From contig NZ_CAMYEZ010000013.1 of the NCBI RefSeq assembly GCF_947254915.1, positions 1-23,716 on the forward strand: a stretch of 23,716 nucleotides of DNA. The letters are read 5' to 3'. Source of the DNA: an uncultured Porphyromonas sp. (GTDB lineage Bacteria > Bacteroidota > Bacteroidia > Bacteroidales > Porphyromonadaceae). Below are positions 1 to 6,732 of this stretch, piece by piece. Within the stretch, counting starts at the first letter, position 1. Every line of letters begins with the position of its first letter. Both the position numbers and the translations under genes were made by a program. Below the pieces are notes generated by a model that had not been told where the DNA came from, ran no database searches, and saw only the letters and a program-made list of their open reading frames with translations.

Positions 1-61
1 CGTCATCGACCCAAAGTATCTGTATTGCGGACATAGATGCGTAGCTTATTATGTGGGGAAG

Positions 62-1144
62 TTAGTGCTGGCAGTACCAGTCGTAGAGGCGGGGGATGCC
101 GACGGCGAGGGGCGTCGTGGCGGTGTAGCCGAGGGAGGTGAGACGCGTCAGGTCAAGGAGCTTACGAGGCGTACCGTCGGGCTTCGTGCTGTCCCACTCG
201 ATGCGTCCCTCATAGTGCGTCGCCTCAGCGACGAGCGTGGCAAGCGTGCGAATGGAGACCTCTTCGCCAGAACCAATGTTGATGTGCGTGTTGCGGATCT
301 CCTGCTCGCCAGCTGGATATAGCTCAGCAAAGGACACCCGCTCGGCAATGGTTATGCAAGCCTCGGCTAAGTCGTCGCTCCACATGAACTCACGCAGTGC
401 CGACCCTGTGCCCCACAGCTGCAAACTGGTGGGTGTGATGCCGTAACGTACTAGCTCTGCCGTGAACTCTGCCAGACTACTTTGCTCTGTCAAGCCCGCC
501 AACGGACGCTGCGCCACGTCCCGTCGTAGTGCGACTAGGTCGCCACGAAGCAATGCTCCCGCAAGGTGTAGCTTACGGATCATAGCCGGGAGGACGTGGC
601 TATTGACCAAGTCAAAGTTGTCCCCATAACCATATAGATTGGTCGGCATGACCGAGAGATAGTTCGTACCGTACTGGAGATTCATACTCTCGCACATCTT
701 CATTCCCGCTATCTTGGCGATAGCGTACGGTTCGTTGGTGTACTCCAGTGGCGAGGTGAGCAGCGCATCTTCACACATCGGCTGAGGCGCAAGCCGAGGA
801 TAGATGCAGCTACTGCCGAGGAAGAGCAATCCCTCAACCCCATTGCGTAGCGCAGAGGTGAGGACGTTTTGCTGGATTCCCAGATTGTTCATGATAAAGT
901 CGGCACGATAGGTCTGGTTTGCCATAATACCGCCCACATGCGCTGCTGCGAGGAATATGTAGTCGGGTCGCTCCTCACGCATGAACTGCTCCACCGCCAC
1001 CGCATCCAGTAGGTCTAGCTCTTGATGCGTGCGGGTGATCAGCTGTTGGTAGCCACGAGCTTGCAATTGGCGGAGTATCGCTGATCCCACCAAGCCTCGA
1101 TGTCCAGCCACATAGACGCGGCTCTCAGGTGTCAATTGTTTCAT
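62..1144 (-). CDS. fcl: GDP-L-fucose synthase (GDP-4-keto-6-deoxymannose epimerase/reductase)
   Basis: Extended short-chain dehydrogenase/reductase, 360 aa. It catalyses the last step of GDP-L-fucose synthesis: 3,5-epimerisation and NADPH-dependent reduction of the product of Gmd, in the cytoplasm. The Rossmann glycine motif is seen at residues 14-20 (GHRGLVG), the GSSCIYP motif at 110-116, and the catalytic triad as S111, Y140 and K144 in the order expected from E. coli Fcl. The protein is about 40 aa longer than E. coli Fcl because of an insertion around residues 195-235, which I recall as usual for Bacteroidetes members. Its ATG overlaps the TGA of gmd by 4 nt (ATGA), so translation is probably coupled. 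No terminator is visible in the 61 bases downstream. Confidence 0.96.
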   Translation of the reverse strand: MKQLTPESRVYVAGHRGLVGSAILRQLQARGYQQLITRTHQELDLLDAVAVEQFMREERPDYIFLAAAHVGGIMANQTYRADFIMNNLGIQQNVLTSALRNGVEGLLFLGSSCIYPRLAPQPMCEDALLTSPLEYTNEPYAIAKIAGMKMCESMNLQYGTNYLSVMPTNLYGYGDNFDLVNSHVLPAMIRKLHLAGALLRGDLVALRRDVAQRPLAGLTEQSSLAEFTAELVRYGITPTSLQLWGTGSALREFMWSDDLAEACITIAERVSFAELYPAGEQEIRNTHINIGSGEEVSIRTLATLVAEATHYEGRIEWDSTKPDGTPRKLLDLTRLTSLGYTATTPLAVGIPRLYDWYCQH

Positions 1145-2217
1145 AGCTTTTTACGCTCTTCTTGGGCAAATAGCTCTAGATCACTCTCAACCATACGTTT
1201 GACCAGTTCCTCAAAAGGAGTCATCCGTGGGTTCCAGCCGAGAAGCTGGCGCGCCTTCGTCGGATCGCCCAGGAGCGTCTCCACCTCAGCGGGACGGAAG
1301 AAGCTCTCGTCCACAGCAACCAGCACACGCCCCGTGGCACGGTCTACCCCTTCCTCGTGGAGCCCTTCGCCTCGCCACTCAAGGTCGATGCCGACATAGC
1401 GGAAAGCGAGCGTGGCAAACTCACGCACCGAGTGCTGCTCGCCCGTAGCGATGACGAAGTCCTCGGGCTTTTCGTTTTGCAGCATCAGCCACATACAGTA
1501 TACGTAGTCAGGCGCATAGCCCCAGTCACGGAGCGCATTGAGATTGCCTAGGTAAAGCTTGTCCTGTAGTCCCAGCTTGATGCGTGCTACCGCCATCGTA
1601 ATCTTGCGGGTGACGAAGTTCTCGCCCCGTCGCTCACTCTCATGGTTAAAGAGGATTCCGTTGACCGCAAACATCCCGTAGCTCTCCCGATAGTTGCGAA
1701 TGATCCAGTAAGCGTAAAGCTTGGCGCAGGCATAGGGCGAGCAGGGACGGAAGGGGGTCAACTCATTTTGCGGTGTCTCCGCCACATGACCGTATAGTTC
1801 ACTCGTGGAGGCCTGGTAGATGCGTACCGACTGGCTCATACCTAGTATGCGCACCGCCTCGAGTAGTCTCAGCGTCCCGATGGCGGTCACGTCGCCCGTG
1901 TACTCTGGCACGTCAAAGGAGACCTTGACATGGCTCTGAGCTGCTAGGTTGTAGATCTCTGTAGGGCGCACCTCCTGAATGATACGAATGAGTGACGAAC
2001 TGTCCGTCATGTCGGCCCAGTGAAGCTCTATCTTGCGTCGCTGCCCTTGGTCACGCACCCAATCGTCGAGGTATAGATGCTCGATGCGAGCCGTGTTGAA
2101 GTAAGAGGCGCGGCGTAGCGTGCCGTGCACCTCGTATCCCTTGGATAGAAGCAGCTCAGCGAGGTAAGAGCCGTCCTGCCCCGTGATGCCCGTGATGAGA
2201 GCTATAGGTCTAGACAT
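1141..2217 (-). CDS. gmd: GDP-mannose 4,6-dehydratase
   Basis: Extended SDR enzyme, 358 aa, converting GDP-D-mannose to GDP-4-keto-6-deoxy-D-mannose, the committed step to GDP-L-fucose. The NADP-binding motif is at residues 9-16 (TGITGQDG). Catalytic residues T138, E140, Y162 and K166 align with T132, E134, Y156 and K160 of E. coli Gmd at a constant offset. It is the first gene of a two-gene operon with fcl and has a Bacteroidetes-type promoter 26 bp upstream. The fucose donor presumably feeds capsule, LPS or protein O-glycosylation; no glycosyltransferase is present here to say which. Confidence 0.97.
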   Translation of the reverse strand: MSRPIALITGITGQDGSYLAELLLSKGYEVHGTLRRASYFNTARIEHLYLDDWVRDQGQRRKIELHWADMTDSSSLIRIIQEVRPTEIYNLAAQSHVKVSFDVPEYTGDVTAIGTLRLLEAVRILGMSQSVRIYQASTSELYGHVAETPQNELTPFRPCSPYACAKLYAYWIIRNYRESYGMFAVNGILFNHESERRGENFVTRKITMAVARIKLGLQDKLYLGNLNALRDWGYAPDYVYCMWLMLQNEKPEDFVIATGEQHSVREFATLAFRYVGIDLEWRGEGLHEEGVDRATGRVLVAVDESFFRPAEVETLLGDPTKARQLLGWNPRMTPFEELVKRMVESDLELFAQEERKKL

Positions 2218-2242
2218 AGATGTGGCAATATCAATTTACTCC

Positions 2243-2250
2243 CAAAGGTA
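2243..2250 (-). promoter_or_regulatory. Promoter -7 element of gmd-fcl
   Basis: On the minus strand this reads TACCTTTG, matching the Bacteroidetes sigma-ABfr -7 consensus TAnnTTTG. It is preceded by TTTTCG, as at other promoters in this window, and lies 25 bp before the gmd ATG. A copy of the C repeat lies directly upstream. Confidence 0.7.
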
Positions 2251-2261
2251 CGAAAATAGAG

Positions 2262-2327
2262 GTTAGAGATTAGAAACTAGAGGGACTCCACTAGTGGCAC
2301 TATGAGCACCAGTGACACTAGCCAACC
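2262..2327. repeat. Family C repeat, copy 1
   Basis: This segment begins TTAGAGATTAG and ends near CACTAGCCAACC. It parallels 6027-6085, which begins with the same 11 bases and ends CACTAGCTAACC. It holds a hairpin with arms 2291-2300 (CTAGTGGCAC) and 2312-2321 (GTGACACTAG), one mismatch. It sits immediately upstream of the gmd promoter. A short related piece lies at about 18206-18219, ahead of the leuS promoter. Confidence 0.55.
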
Positions 2328-2341
2328 GCCAATACACCACT

Positions 2342-2642
2342 CCGAGGAAATCCGAAATCTCTTCGGAGGGATTTCAGAATATCCAGCGAGGAAACGAAAA
2401 ATTCTTCCGAACTTTCATTTCACTCTTCCGAAGTTTCATTTCATTCTTCCGAAGTTTTATTTCCCGTCTCCGGGGAGAATTTTCGTTTGCTCCCTGGAGA
2501 CTCTAGATTTCCTCGGTAGAGATTGGACTTAACGAAGATGTATAGGTATCAATAGCGCTATGAAGCCAAGCTCAAGGCACATATCCCAGAGTTGTCGTCC
2601 AAGTGTAGTTAGTAGAGCACCAAGATATAATGCGTCAGCCCT
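2342..2642 (+). repeat. Long dispersed repeat A1 (inverted copy of A2)
   Basis: It aligns without gaps to the reverse complement of 17749-18050 (paired positions sum to 20391), with about 15 mismatches over about 300 bp by hand. The left part, 2344-2514, is a hairpin element: 9-bp ends GAGGAAATC/GATTTCCTC, inner arms 2382-2405 and 2476-2498, and a core of three 21-bp tandem units. The right part, 2531-2642, is an unstructured tail with only about 3 mismatches to A2. The block ends 42 bp before the trxB -7 element. No coding gene is credible in this 517-bp intergenic region. Confidence 0.9.
2401..2463 (+). repeat. Three 21-bp tandem repeats in A1
   Basis: Units are 2401-2421, 2422-2442 and 2443-2463. 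Each carries TCTTCCGAA followed by a TTTC/TTTT-ATTTC stretch. The same three-unit, 63-bp core occurs in A2 (17928-17990, inverted) and A3 (11785-11847). There are no spacers, so it is not a CRISPR array. Confidence 0.85.
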
Positions 2643-2684
2643 GTACACCAGAAATCCATCGCTCTGACTGAAGCGGATATTTGT

Positions 2685-2692
2685 TATCTTTG
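2685..2692 (+). promoter_or_regulatory. Promoter -7 element of trxB
   Basis: TATCTTTG matches the Bacteroidetes -7 consensus TAnnTTTG and lies 42 bp before the trxB ATG. A start of transcription near 2699 would leave a leader of about 35 nt. No clear -33 TTTG is seen. Confidence 0.7.
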
Positions 2693-2734
2693 CGGTGAGG
2701 TACATCTCACTATCTAAAAGAACCTATTACTAAT

Positions 2735-3682
2735 ATGCTACAAGACAAGACTATACGCTGCCTGATCATCGGGTCCGGGCCTGCGGGATATACAGCCGCT
2801 ATCTACGCTTCACGGGCTAACCTATCGCCTGTGCTTTACCAGGGTCTACAGCCTGGGGGACAACTTACTACGACCACCGAGGTGGAGAACTTCCCAGGCT
2901 TCCCCGAGGGTATCACGGGGCCTCAGCTTCTCGAGCAGATGCGCCAACAGGCGGAGCGCTTTGGCACAGACATTCGCTCAGGCGAGGTGACGCACATTGA
3001 CCTGTCTGAGCGCCCCTTTAAGGTGGAGATTGACGGCTCTACGGAGCTAACGGCACAGGCGGTCATCATCGCCACGGGAGCTCGTGCTAAATATCTCGGC
3101 CTAGATGATGAGACGAAGTATGCTGGTATGGGCGTATCGGCCTGCGCTACGTGCGACGGCTTCTTCTATCGCAAGAAGCGTGTCGCTGTCGTGGGCGGTG
3201 GCGACACGGCTTGCGAGGAAGCGCTTTACCTAGCAGGCATTGCGGAGCAGGTCTACCTAATCGTGCGCAAGGACCATCTGCGTGCCTCTAAGGTGATGCA
3301 GGAGAGGCTCTTCGCTCGGGAGAACATAGAGGTTCTCTTTGAACACAACACGGTGGGGCTCTTTGGCGACAATGGCGTGGAGGGTGCTCACCTTGTTTAC
3401 AAAAAGGGCACGCCTGAGGAGGCTAAGCGTGATATAGCGATCGATGGCTTCTTCCTGGCTATCGGACACAAGCCGAATACGGACTTCCTGTCAGGTCAGT
3501 TGGAGCTGGATGCTGCGGGCTATATTGTGACCCGTGAGGGTAGACCGCTGACCAGTGTGGAGGGGGTCTTTGCGGCTGGAGATGTAGCGGATCCACGCTA
3601 TCGTCAGGCGATTACCTCGGCTGGTACGGGTTGCCGTGCTGCGCTGGAGGTGGAGAAGTATCTCCTCGAGAAGGGACTATAA
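2735..3682 (+). CDS. trxB: Thioredoxin reductase (NADPH)
   Basis: FAD-dependent pyridine nucleotide-disulfide oxidoreductase, 315 aa, reducing thioredoxin with NADPH in the cytoplasm. Seen: N-terminal FAD motif GSGPAGYTAA near residues 14-23, redox-active C137-A-T-C140, the NADPH motif VVGGGDTACEE just after it, and a C-terminal FAD motif (GVFAAGDVADPRYRQ). Length and order match low-molecular-weight bacterial TrxB. It has its own promoter and a strong terminator 3 nt after the stop, so it is probably monocistronic. The upstream A1 repeat may affect its expression (inference). Confidence 0.97.
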   Translation: MLQDKTIRCLIIGSGPAGYTAAIYASRANLSPVLYQGLQPGGQLTTTTEVENFPGFPEGITGPQLLEQMRQQAERFGTDIRSGEVTHIDLSERPFKVEIDGSTELTAQAVIIATGARAKYLGLDDETKYAGMGVSACATCDGFFYRKKRVAVVGGGDTACEEALYLAGIAEQVYLIVRKDHLRASKVMQERLFARENIEVLFEHNTVGLFGDNGVEGAHLVYKKGTPEEAKRDIAIDGFFLAIGHKPNTDFLSGQLELDAAGYIVTREGRPLTSVEGVFAAGDVADPRYRQAITSAGTGCRAALEVEKYLLEKGL

Positions 3683-3685
3683 CGT

Positions 3686-3717
3686 TTTGCTGGCGAGGCA
3701 ATCGCTTCGCCAGCAAA
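3686..3717 (+). terminator. Terminator of trxB
   Basis: A perfect 11-bp stem (TTTGCTGGCGA, 3686-3696, with TCGCCAGCAAA, 3707-3717) and a 10-nt loop, followed by GCTTTTAC. It starts three bases after the trxB stop and ends before the next ATG. Confidence 0.85.
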
Positions 3718-3736
3718 GCTTTTACTATAAGTAGCT

Positions 3737-4477
3737 ATGGATATGACTAAACAGTGGACCTTTTGGGCAGCCTTGGCACTGGCGGTCGCCTTTGTCTTAG
3801 GCATTTGGATCGCTGGCTCGACTTATCAGTCGGTGCGCAACCCTCGCATCGTGTCGGTCACGGGCAATGCGGAGCAGGACTTCGAGAGTGACTTGATCGT
3901 CTGGAGCGCTTCCTTTCGTGTGCATCGTGCTACACTGAGCGATGCTTACACGGAGATAGAGCGGGAGCGCACGGTGGTACAGGAGTTTCTCCAGAAGGCT
4001 GGTCTGAAGACTGATGGCTATACCTTCGAGAGTCTAGAGGTGTCGCAGGACTACAACAATGGCTACGACACGCATGGTAACTATCAGCAGGTGCCCAACG
4101 GCTATGTCCTCACGCAGACAGTAACCGTAACGAGCAAGGATCTAGACGGTGTCGAGGCGCTCTCAAAGAGTATCTCTTCTCTGATCTCTCAGGGAGTTGA
4201 GATAACGAGCCAAGCGCCTGCTTACTACTACACGAATCTGGATGATCTCAAGCATCAGATGCTGCGCCAAGCCTCTGAGGATGCGCTAAATCGTGCCGAG
4301 GAGATAGCCTCGGGGAGCCGGGGTAAGGTGGGTAAGCTACAGAACGCCTCTATGGGTGTCTTCCAGATCGTCGGCAAGAACGCTGGCGAGGACTACTCAT
4401 GGGGTGGCGCTTTCAACACTTCCTCACGTCACAAGACGATCTCCGTGACTGTCCGTGCGACCTACGCTCTCCGCTAG
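3737..4477 (+). CDS. SIMPL (DUF541) domain protein, membrane-anchored
   Basis: 246-aa protein with one N-terminal hydrophobic segment (about residues 8-26), then a SIMPL/DUF541 domain over about 38-245. Features seen: the entry strand RIVSVTGNAEQDFESD, a central coiled or helical segment, LSKSISSLISQGVEI, and the closing strand KTISVTVRATYAL. The anchor suggests a periplasmic protein held in the inner membrane. The family (for example E. coli YggE) is linked to oxidative stress, but its biochemical role is unsettled. M3 (3743) is an alternative start. No promoter match is visible in the short gap after the trxB terminator, so read-through is possible. Confidence 0.85.
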   Translation: MDMTKQWTFWAALALAVAFVLGIWIAGSTYQSVRNPRIVSVTGNAEQDFESDLIVWSASFRVHRATLSDAYTEIERERTVVQEFLQKAGLKTDGYTFESLEVSQDYNNGYDTHGNYQQVPNGYVLTQTVTVTSKDLDGVEALSKSISSLISQGVEITSQAPAYYYTNLDDLKHQMLRQASEDALNRAEEIASGSRGKVGKLQNASMGVFQIVGKNAGEDYSWGGAFNTSSRHKTISVTVRATYALR

Positions 4478-4480
4478 AAT

Positions 4481-4547
4481 GTGGCTGGGCTGGCGGATTG
4501 GAGATTTAGTAATCCCAAAGATTCGAAACGTGTAGCCACCGATTTTT
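4481..4547 (+). terminator. Possible terminator after the SIMPL gene
   Basis: Outer stem GTGGCT (4481-4486) with AGCCAC (4534-4539), inner stem GGATT (4495-4499) with AATCC (4511-4515), then five T at 4543-4547. The loops are large, so this is a weak call. Confidence 0.35.
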
Positions 4548-4576
4548 CTAGCTTCGTATTTCTATCTACCACGCTC

Positions 4577-4592
4577 TACCTATTGATAGGTA
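4577..4592. promoter_or_regulatory. Upstream operator-like dyad of the hemerythrin-luxR operon
   Basis: Perfect 7-bp arms TACCTAT and ATAGGTA separated by TG. The dyad extends imperfectly outward to CCAC...GTGG, giving about 32 bp. It lies over the expected -33 region of the promoter at 4616-4623 and has no T-tract after it, which favours a protein-binding site over a terminator. Confidence 0.5.
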
Positions 4593-4615
4593 TGGAGTGG
4601 TTTGTGAATCGTTTG

Positions 4616-4623
4616 TATCTTTG
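4616..4623 (+). promoter_or_regulatory. Promoter -7 element of the hemerythrin-luxR operon
   Basis: TATCTTTG matches TAnnTTTG. It lies 51 bp before the hemerythrin ATG, with transcription expected to start near 4630. Confidence 0.7.
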
Positions 4624-4629
4624 CTTGTA

Positions 4630-4650
4630 GTTATCTAACTAGTAGATAAC
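4630..4650. promoter_or_regulatory. Operator-like dyad at the transcription start
   Basis: Perfect 8-bp arms GTTATCTA (4630-4637) and TAGATAAC (4643-4650) around ACTAG. It begins about where transcription should start, so a bound protein would block initiation, or the RNA would form a 5' hairpin. Autoregulation by the downstream LuxR-type protein is a natural but untested idea. Confidence 0.55.
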
Positions 4651-4674
4651 CTTATCTTAAAAACAATTCTGCCT

Positions 4675-5397
4675 ATGAATCCTCCCACCCTTCTAAATCA
4701 TCCTTTTGATGCTGAGACCTCTCTGAGCAAGCTTATCTTGACGCACTATGACCTGCTTATGGTGATCACCCGCTTTGGCATCCCTCTAGGCTTCGGCGAC
4801 AAGAGCGTAGATGAGGTGTGTCAAGCAAATGGGGTGGATACGAATACGCTCCTAGCTGTCGTCAACATACTGACGACTCAGTCTGACACAGTCCCCGAGG
4901 AACTACTACGAGAGATCTCGGCAGAGTCTCTCATCGCTTACCTGCAGCGGTCTCATCACTACTTCCTAGACTACAAGCTCCCAGATTTGAGAGGAGACCT
5001 TTTCACCGCTGTAGAGGAGGGTTCGCCTGAGGTAGCTGCTTTGATCCACCGCTTCTACGATGCTTACGTTGAGGAGGTGCACAAGCATATGGGATACGAG
5101 GACGAGGTGCTTTTTCCCTACGTGCATCGTCTGCTAAAGGGTGAGCGCGACAAGGGCTACTCAATAGATGAGTTTGAGAGTAGGCACGATCATATAGAGA
5201 TGAAGATCACGGATCTCAAGAATATCCTCATCAAGTATTATCAGTCGATGGGAGACTATGCGCTGACGAATGTGCTGCACGAGCTCTTTACCACCGAGAG
5301 TGACCTAATGTGGCACAACCATATTGAGGATTGTCTCTTCGTACCGCTTATCAAGCAGAAGGAGGAGGAGCTCCAAGCTAGCAATAGACACGCATAA
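4675..5397 (+). CDS. Hemerythrin-like di-iron protein (RIC-like)
   Basis: 240 aa. The N-terminal ~75 residues resemble the short ScdA-N-type segment of iron-sulfur repair proteins (DEVCQANGVDTNTLLAV). A hemerythrin four-helix bundle follows at about 85-230. Candidate iron ligands are visible in the usual pattern: H94/H95, HKHMGYEDEVLFPYVH (H136, H138, E142/E144, H151), H171/H173 and E175, and H214/H216 with E218. Such proteins bind O2 or NO, or help repair oxidised Fe-S clusters. The luxR-type gene starts 14 bp after its stop, so the two are very likely co-transcribed. Whether this is a sensor or a repair protein cannot be read from sequence. Confidence 0.88.
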   Translation: MNPPTLLNHPFDAETSLSKLILTHYDLLMVITRFGIPLGFGDKSVDEVCQANGVDTNTLLAVVNILTTQSDTVPEELLREISAESLIAYLQRSHHYFLDYKLPDLRGDLFTAVEEGSPEVAALIHRFYDAYVEEVHKHMGYEDEVLFPYVHRLLKGERDKGYSIDEFESRHDHIEMKITDLKNILIKYYQSMGDYALTNVLHELFTTESDLMWHNHIEDCLFVPLIKQKEEELQASNRHA

Positions 5398-5411
5398 ACG
5401 ACCCCTAACGG

Positions 5412-6017
5412 ATGCAACACACGATACTAATCATAGAGCCTCATAAGCTCCTCGCTTATGGCTTGCAACTAGCACTACGGAGAGGATTCCCCGACTCTTC
5501 CGTACAGCTATGCGTGGATCTACTTGACCCAGAGACTCTTCGGCAACATATCACATTTATCGCCCCTGACATCATCATTGCCAACCCAATCTTGACTGGG
5601 GTACAGTACAACCCAGAGCTACTCCCCACGGGCAAAGTAACCACCATCGTAGCGATAAATCACAACCTCCTCCCAGAGGAGCTCTACAAAGGTTACAGCT
5701 TCGTCTGCCTACCGACAGTTGACCCTCAGAGTTTGATACAGCAGATTCAGGAGTCTGAGTTGCCAGACCTTGAGTCGGTGGAGAGTGGCGAATCTAAGCA
5801 GACACCGCTCTCGCAGCGTGAGTGTGAAGTGGTCACATGGGTAGCCCGAGGACTGACCAATAAGGAGATAGCAGATGTACTACACCTCTCCCCGCACACG
5901 GTGGTCACACACCGACGCAACATAGCCGCCAAGCTAGACATCCACTCGCCTAGCGGTCTGACAATCTATGCCCTGATGAACAACCTCATCTCAATGGAAG
6001 AGGCGAAGGGGATTTGA
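5412..6017 (+). CDS. LuxR-type response regulator with degenerate receiver
   Basis: 201 aa. The C-terminal LuxR helix-turn-helix (about residues 132-190) is canonical: LSQRECEVV, GLTNKEIADVL, SPHTVVTHRRNI, KLDI. The N-terminal half has receiver-like strands but has lost the phosphorylation chemistry: the acidic pair is E9-P10, the phospho-acceptor position is N58 (PDIIIANPIL), and the conserved lysine near the end is absent (FVCLPT). It should therefore act without phosphorelay. The partner is probably the hemerythrin protein 14 bp upstream. CdhR of Porphyromonas gingivalis is a LuxR-family regulator of similar kind; orthology is not established here. Confidence 0.9.
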   Translation: MQHTILIIEPHKLLAYGLQLALRRGFPDSSVQLCVDLLDPETLRQHITFIAPDIIIANPILTGVQYNPELLPTGKVTTIVAINHNLLPEELYKGYSFVCLPTVDPQSLIQQIQESELPDLESVESGESKQTPLSQRECEVVTWVARGLTNKEIADVLHLSPHTVVTHRRNIAAKLDIHSPSGLTIYALMNNLISMEEAKGI

Positions 6018-6123
6018 GATTAGAAGTTAGAGATTAGTTTCTAGGAGCTCTAGTAACACTAGGAGCTCTAGAGGCACTAGCTAACCTCTAGCTTCTGACC
6101 TCTAATCTCTAACTTCTAGTCTC
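6016..6123. repeat. Family C repeat with long inverted repeat (likely bidirectional terminator)
   Basis: 22-bp arms, 6016-6037 and 6102-6123, pair with one mismatch across a 64-bp spacer. The spacer contains a 13-bp direct repeat CTAGGAGCTCTAG at 6041-6053 and 6059-6071. It lies exactly between two convergent genes, its left arm overlapping the last two bases of the luxR-type stop codon. The left half parallels 2262-2327. It could terminate both transcripts, though there is no clear T-tract. Confidence 0.7.
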
Positions 6124-6130
6124 TCTACGC

Positions 6131-6700
6131 TTACAGCGTGCTGTACCCTCTATTCCAAGTAACTTCGGAGCCATAGGTTCGTAGCGCCTCGGTACGAGCG
6201 AGGACAAAGAAGTAGTCGCTCAGACGATTGACAAAGCGTACGATCAGATCATCTACACGACTCTCCTCACGGAGTCGGTATATATTGCGCTCGGCACGAC
6301 GGCACACGGTGCGACAGACGTGACAGAGCGCAGCCGTACGACCACCCGAGGGGAGGACGAACTCTCTGAGACGAGGGAGCGTAGCGTCTAGTTCGTCGAT
6401 CTTGTGCTCCAGCTTCTCAATGTCCGTGGGGTCTATCTTCATAGCTGCGAGGTATTCCTCTTGATCGGGAGGAGTAGCCAGACTGCCAGCCACGTTGAAG
6501 AGGATATGCTGCAAGCGGAGGAGGAAGTCGTGCGTCTCCTCTGTCAGATCCTCCGCAAGGAGGACACCGATGTGGCTATTGAGCTCATCGACCGTGCCGT
6601 AGCACTCAAGACGGATGTGTCCCTTGGAGATACGTGTACCACCGACGAGTCCTGTGGTACCATCGTCACCACGGCGGGTATATACGGGGCTTTTCTTCAT
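6131..6700 (-). CDS. Cob(I)alamin adenosyltransferase, PduO type
   Basis: 189 aa. It transfers the adenosyl group of ATP to cob(I)alamin to make coenzyme B12. Seen: the N-terminal ATP-binding motif YTRRGDDGTTGLVGG (7-21), ECYGTVDELNSHIG (32-45), FVLPSGG (114-120), CRTVCRRAER (129-138) and VNRLSDYFFVLAR (157-169), all in the order of the PduO/MMAB family and at normal length. The gene lies 32 bp downstream of a methyltransferase-like gene on the same strand, with no separate promoter seen, so the two are probably co-transcribed. No B12-dependent enzyme is in the window. Confidence 0.95.
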   Translation of the reverse strand: MKKSPVYTRRGDDGTTGLVGGTRISKGHIRLECYGTVDELNSHIGVLLAEDLTEETHDFLLRLQHILFNVAGSLATPPDQEEYLAAMKIDPTDIEKLEHKIDELDATLPRLREFVLPSGGRTAALCHVCRTVCRRAERNIYRLREESRVDDLIVRFVNRLSDYFFVLARTEALRTYGSEVTWNRGYSTL

Positions 6701-6732
6701 AGTTGTATGTTTGCTTTGAGTAGGTAATAGGG

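Noticed and set aside
2401..2463. CRISPR array
   Set aside because: Units are contiguous with no spacers, only three in number, and no cas genes are nearby.
2302..2532. Two overlapping open frames with 7-residue repeats in A1
   Set aside because: The peptide repeats only reflect the 21-bp tandem units. The homologous A2 and A3 regions do not conserve a start or frame.
4577..4592. Rho-independent terminator of the SIMPL gene
   Set aside because: The short dyad has no following T-tract and sits at promoter distance from the next gene, so an operator is the better reading.
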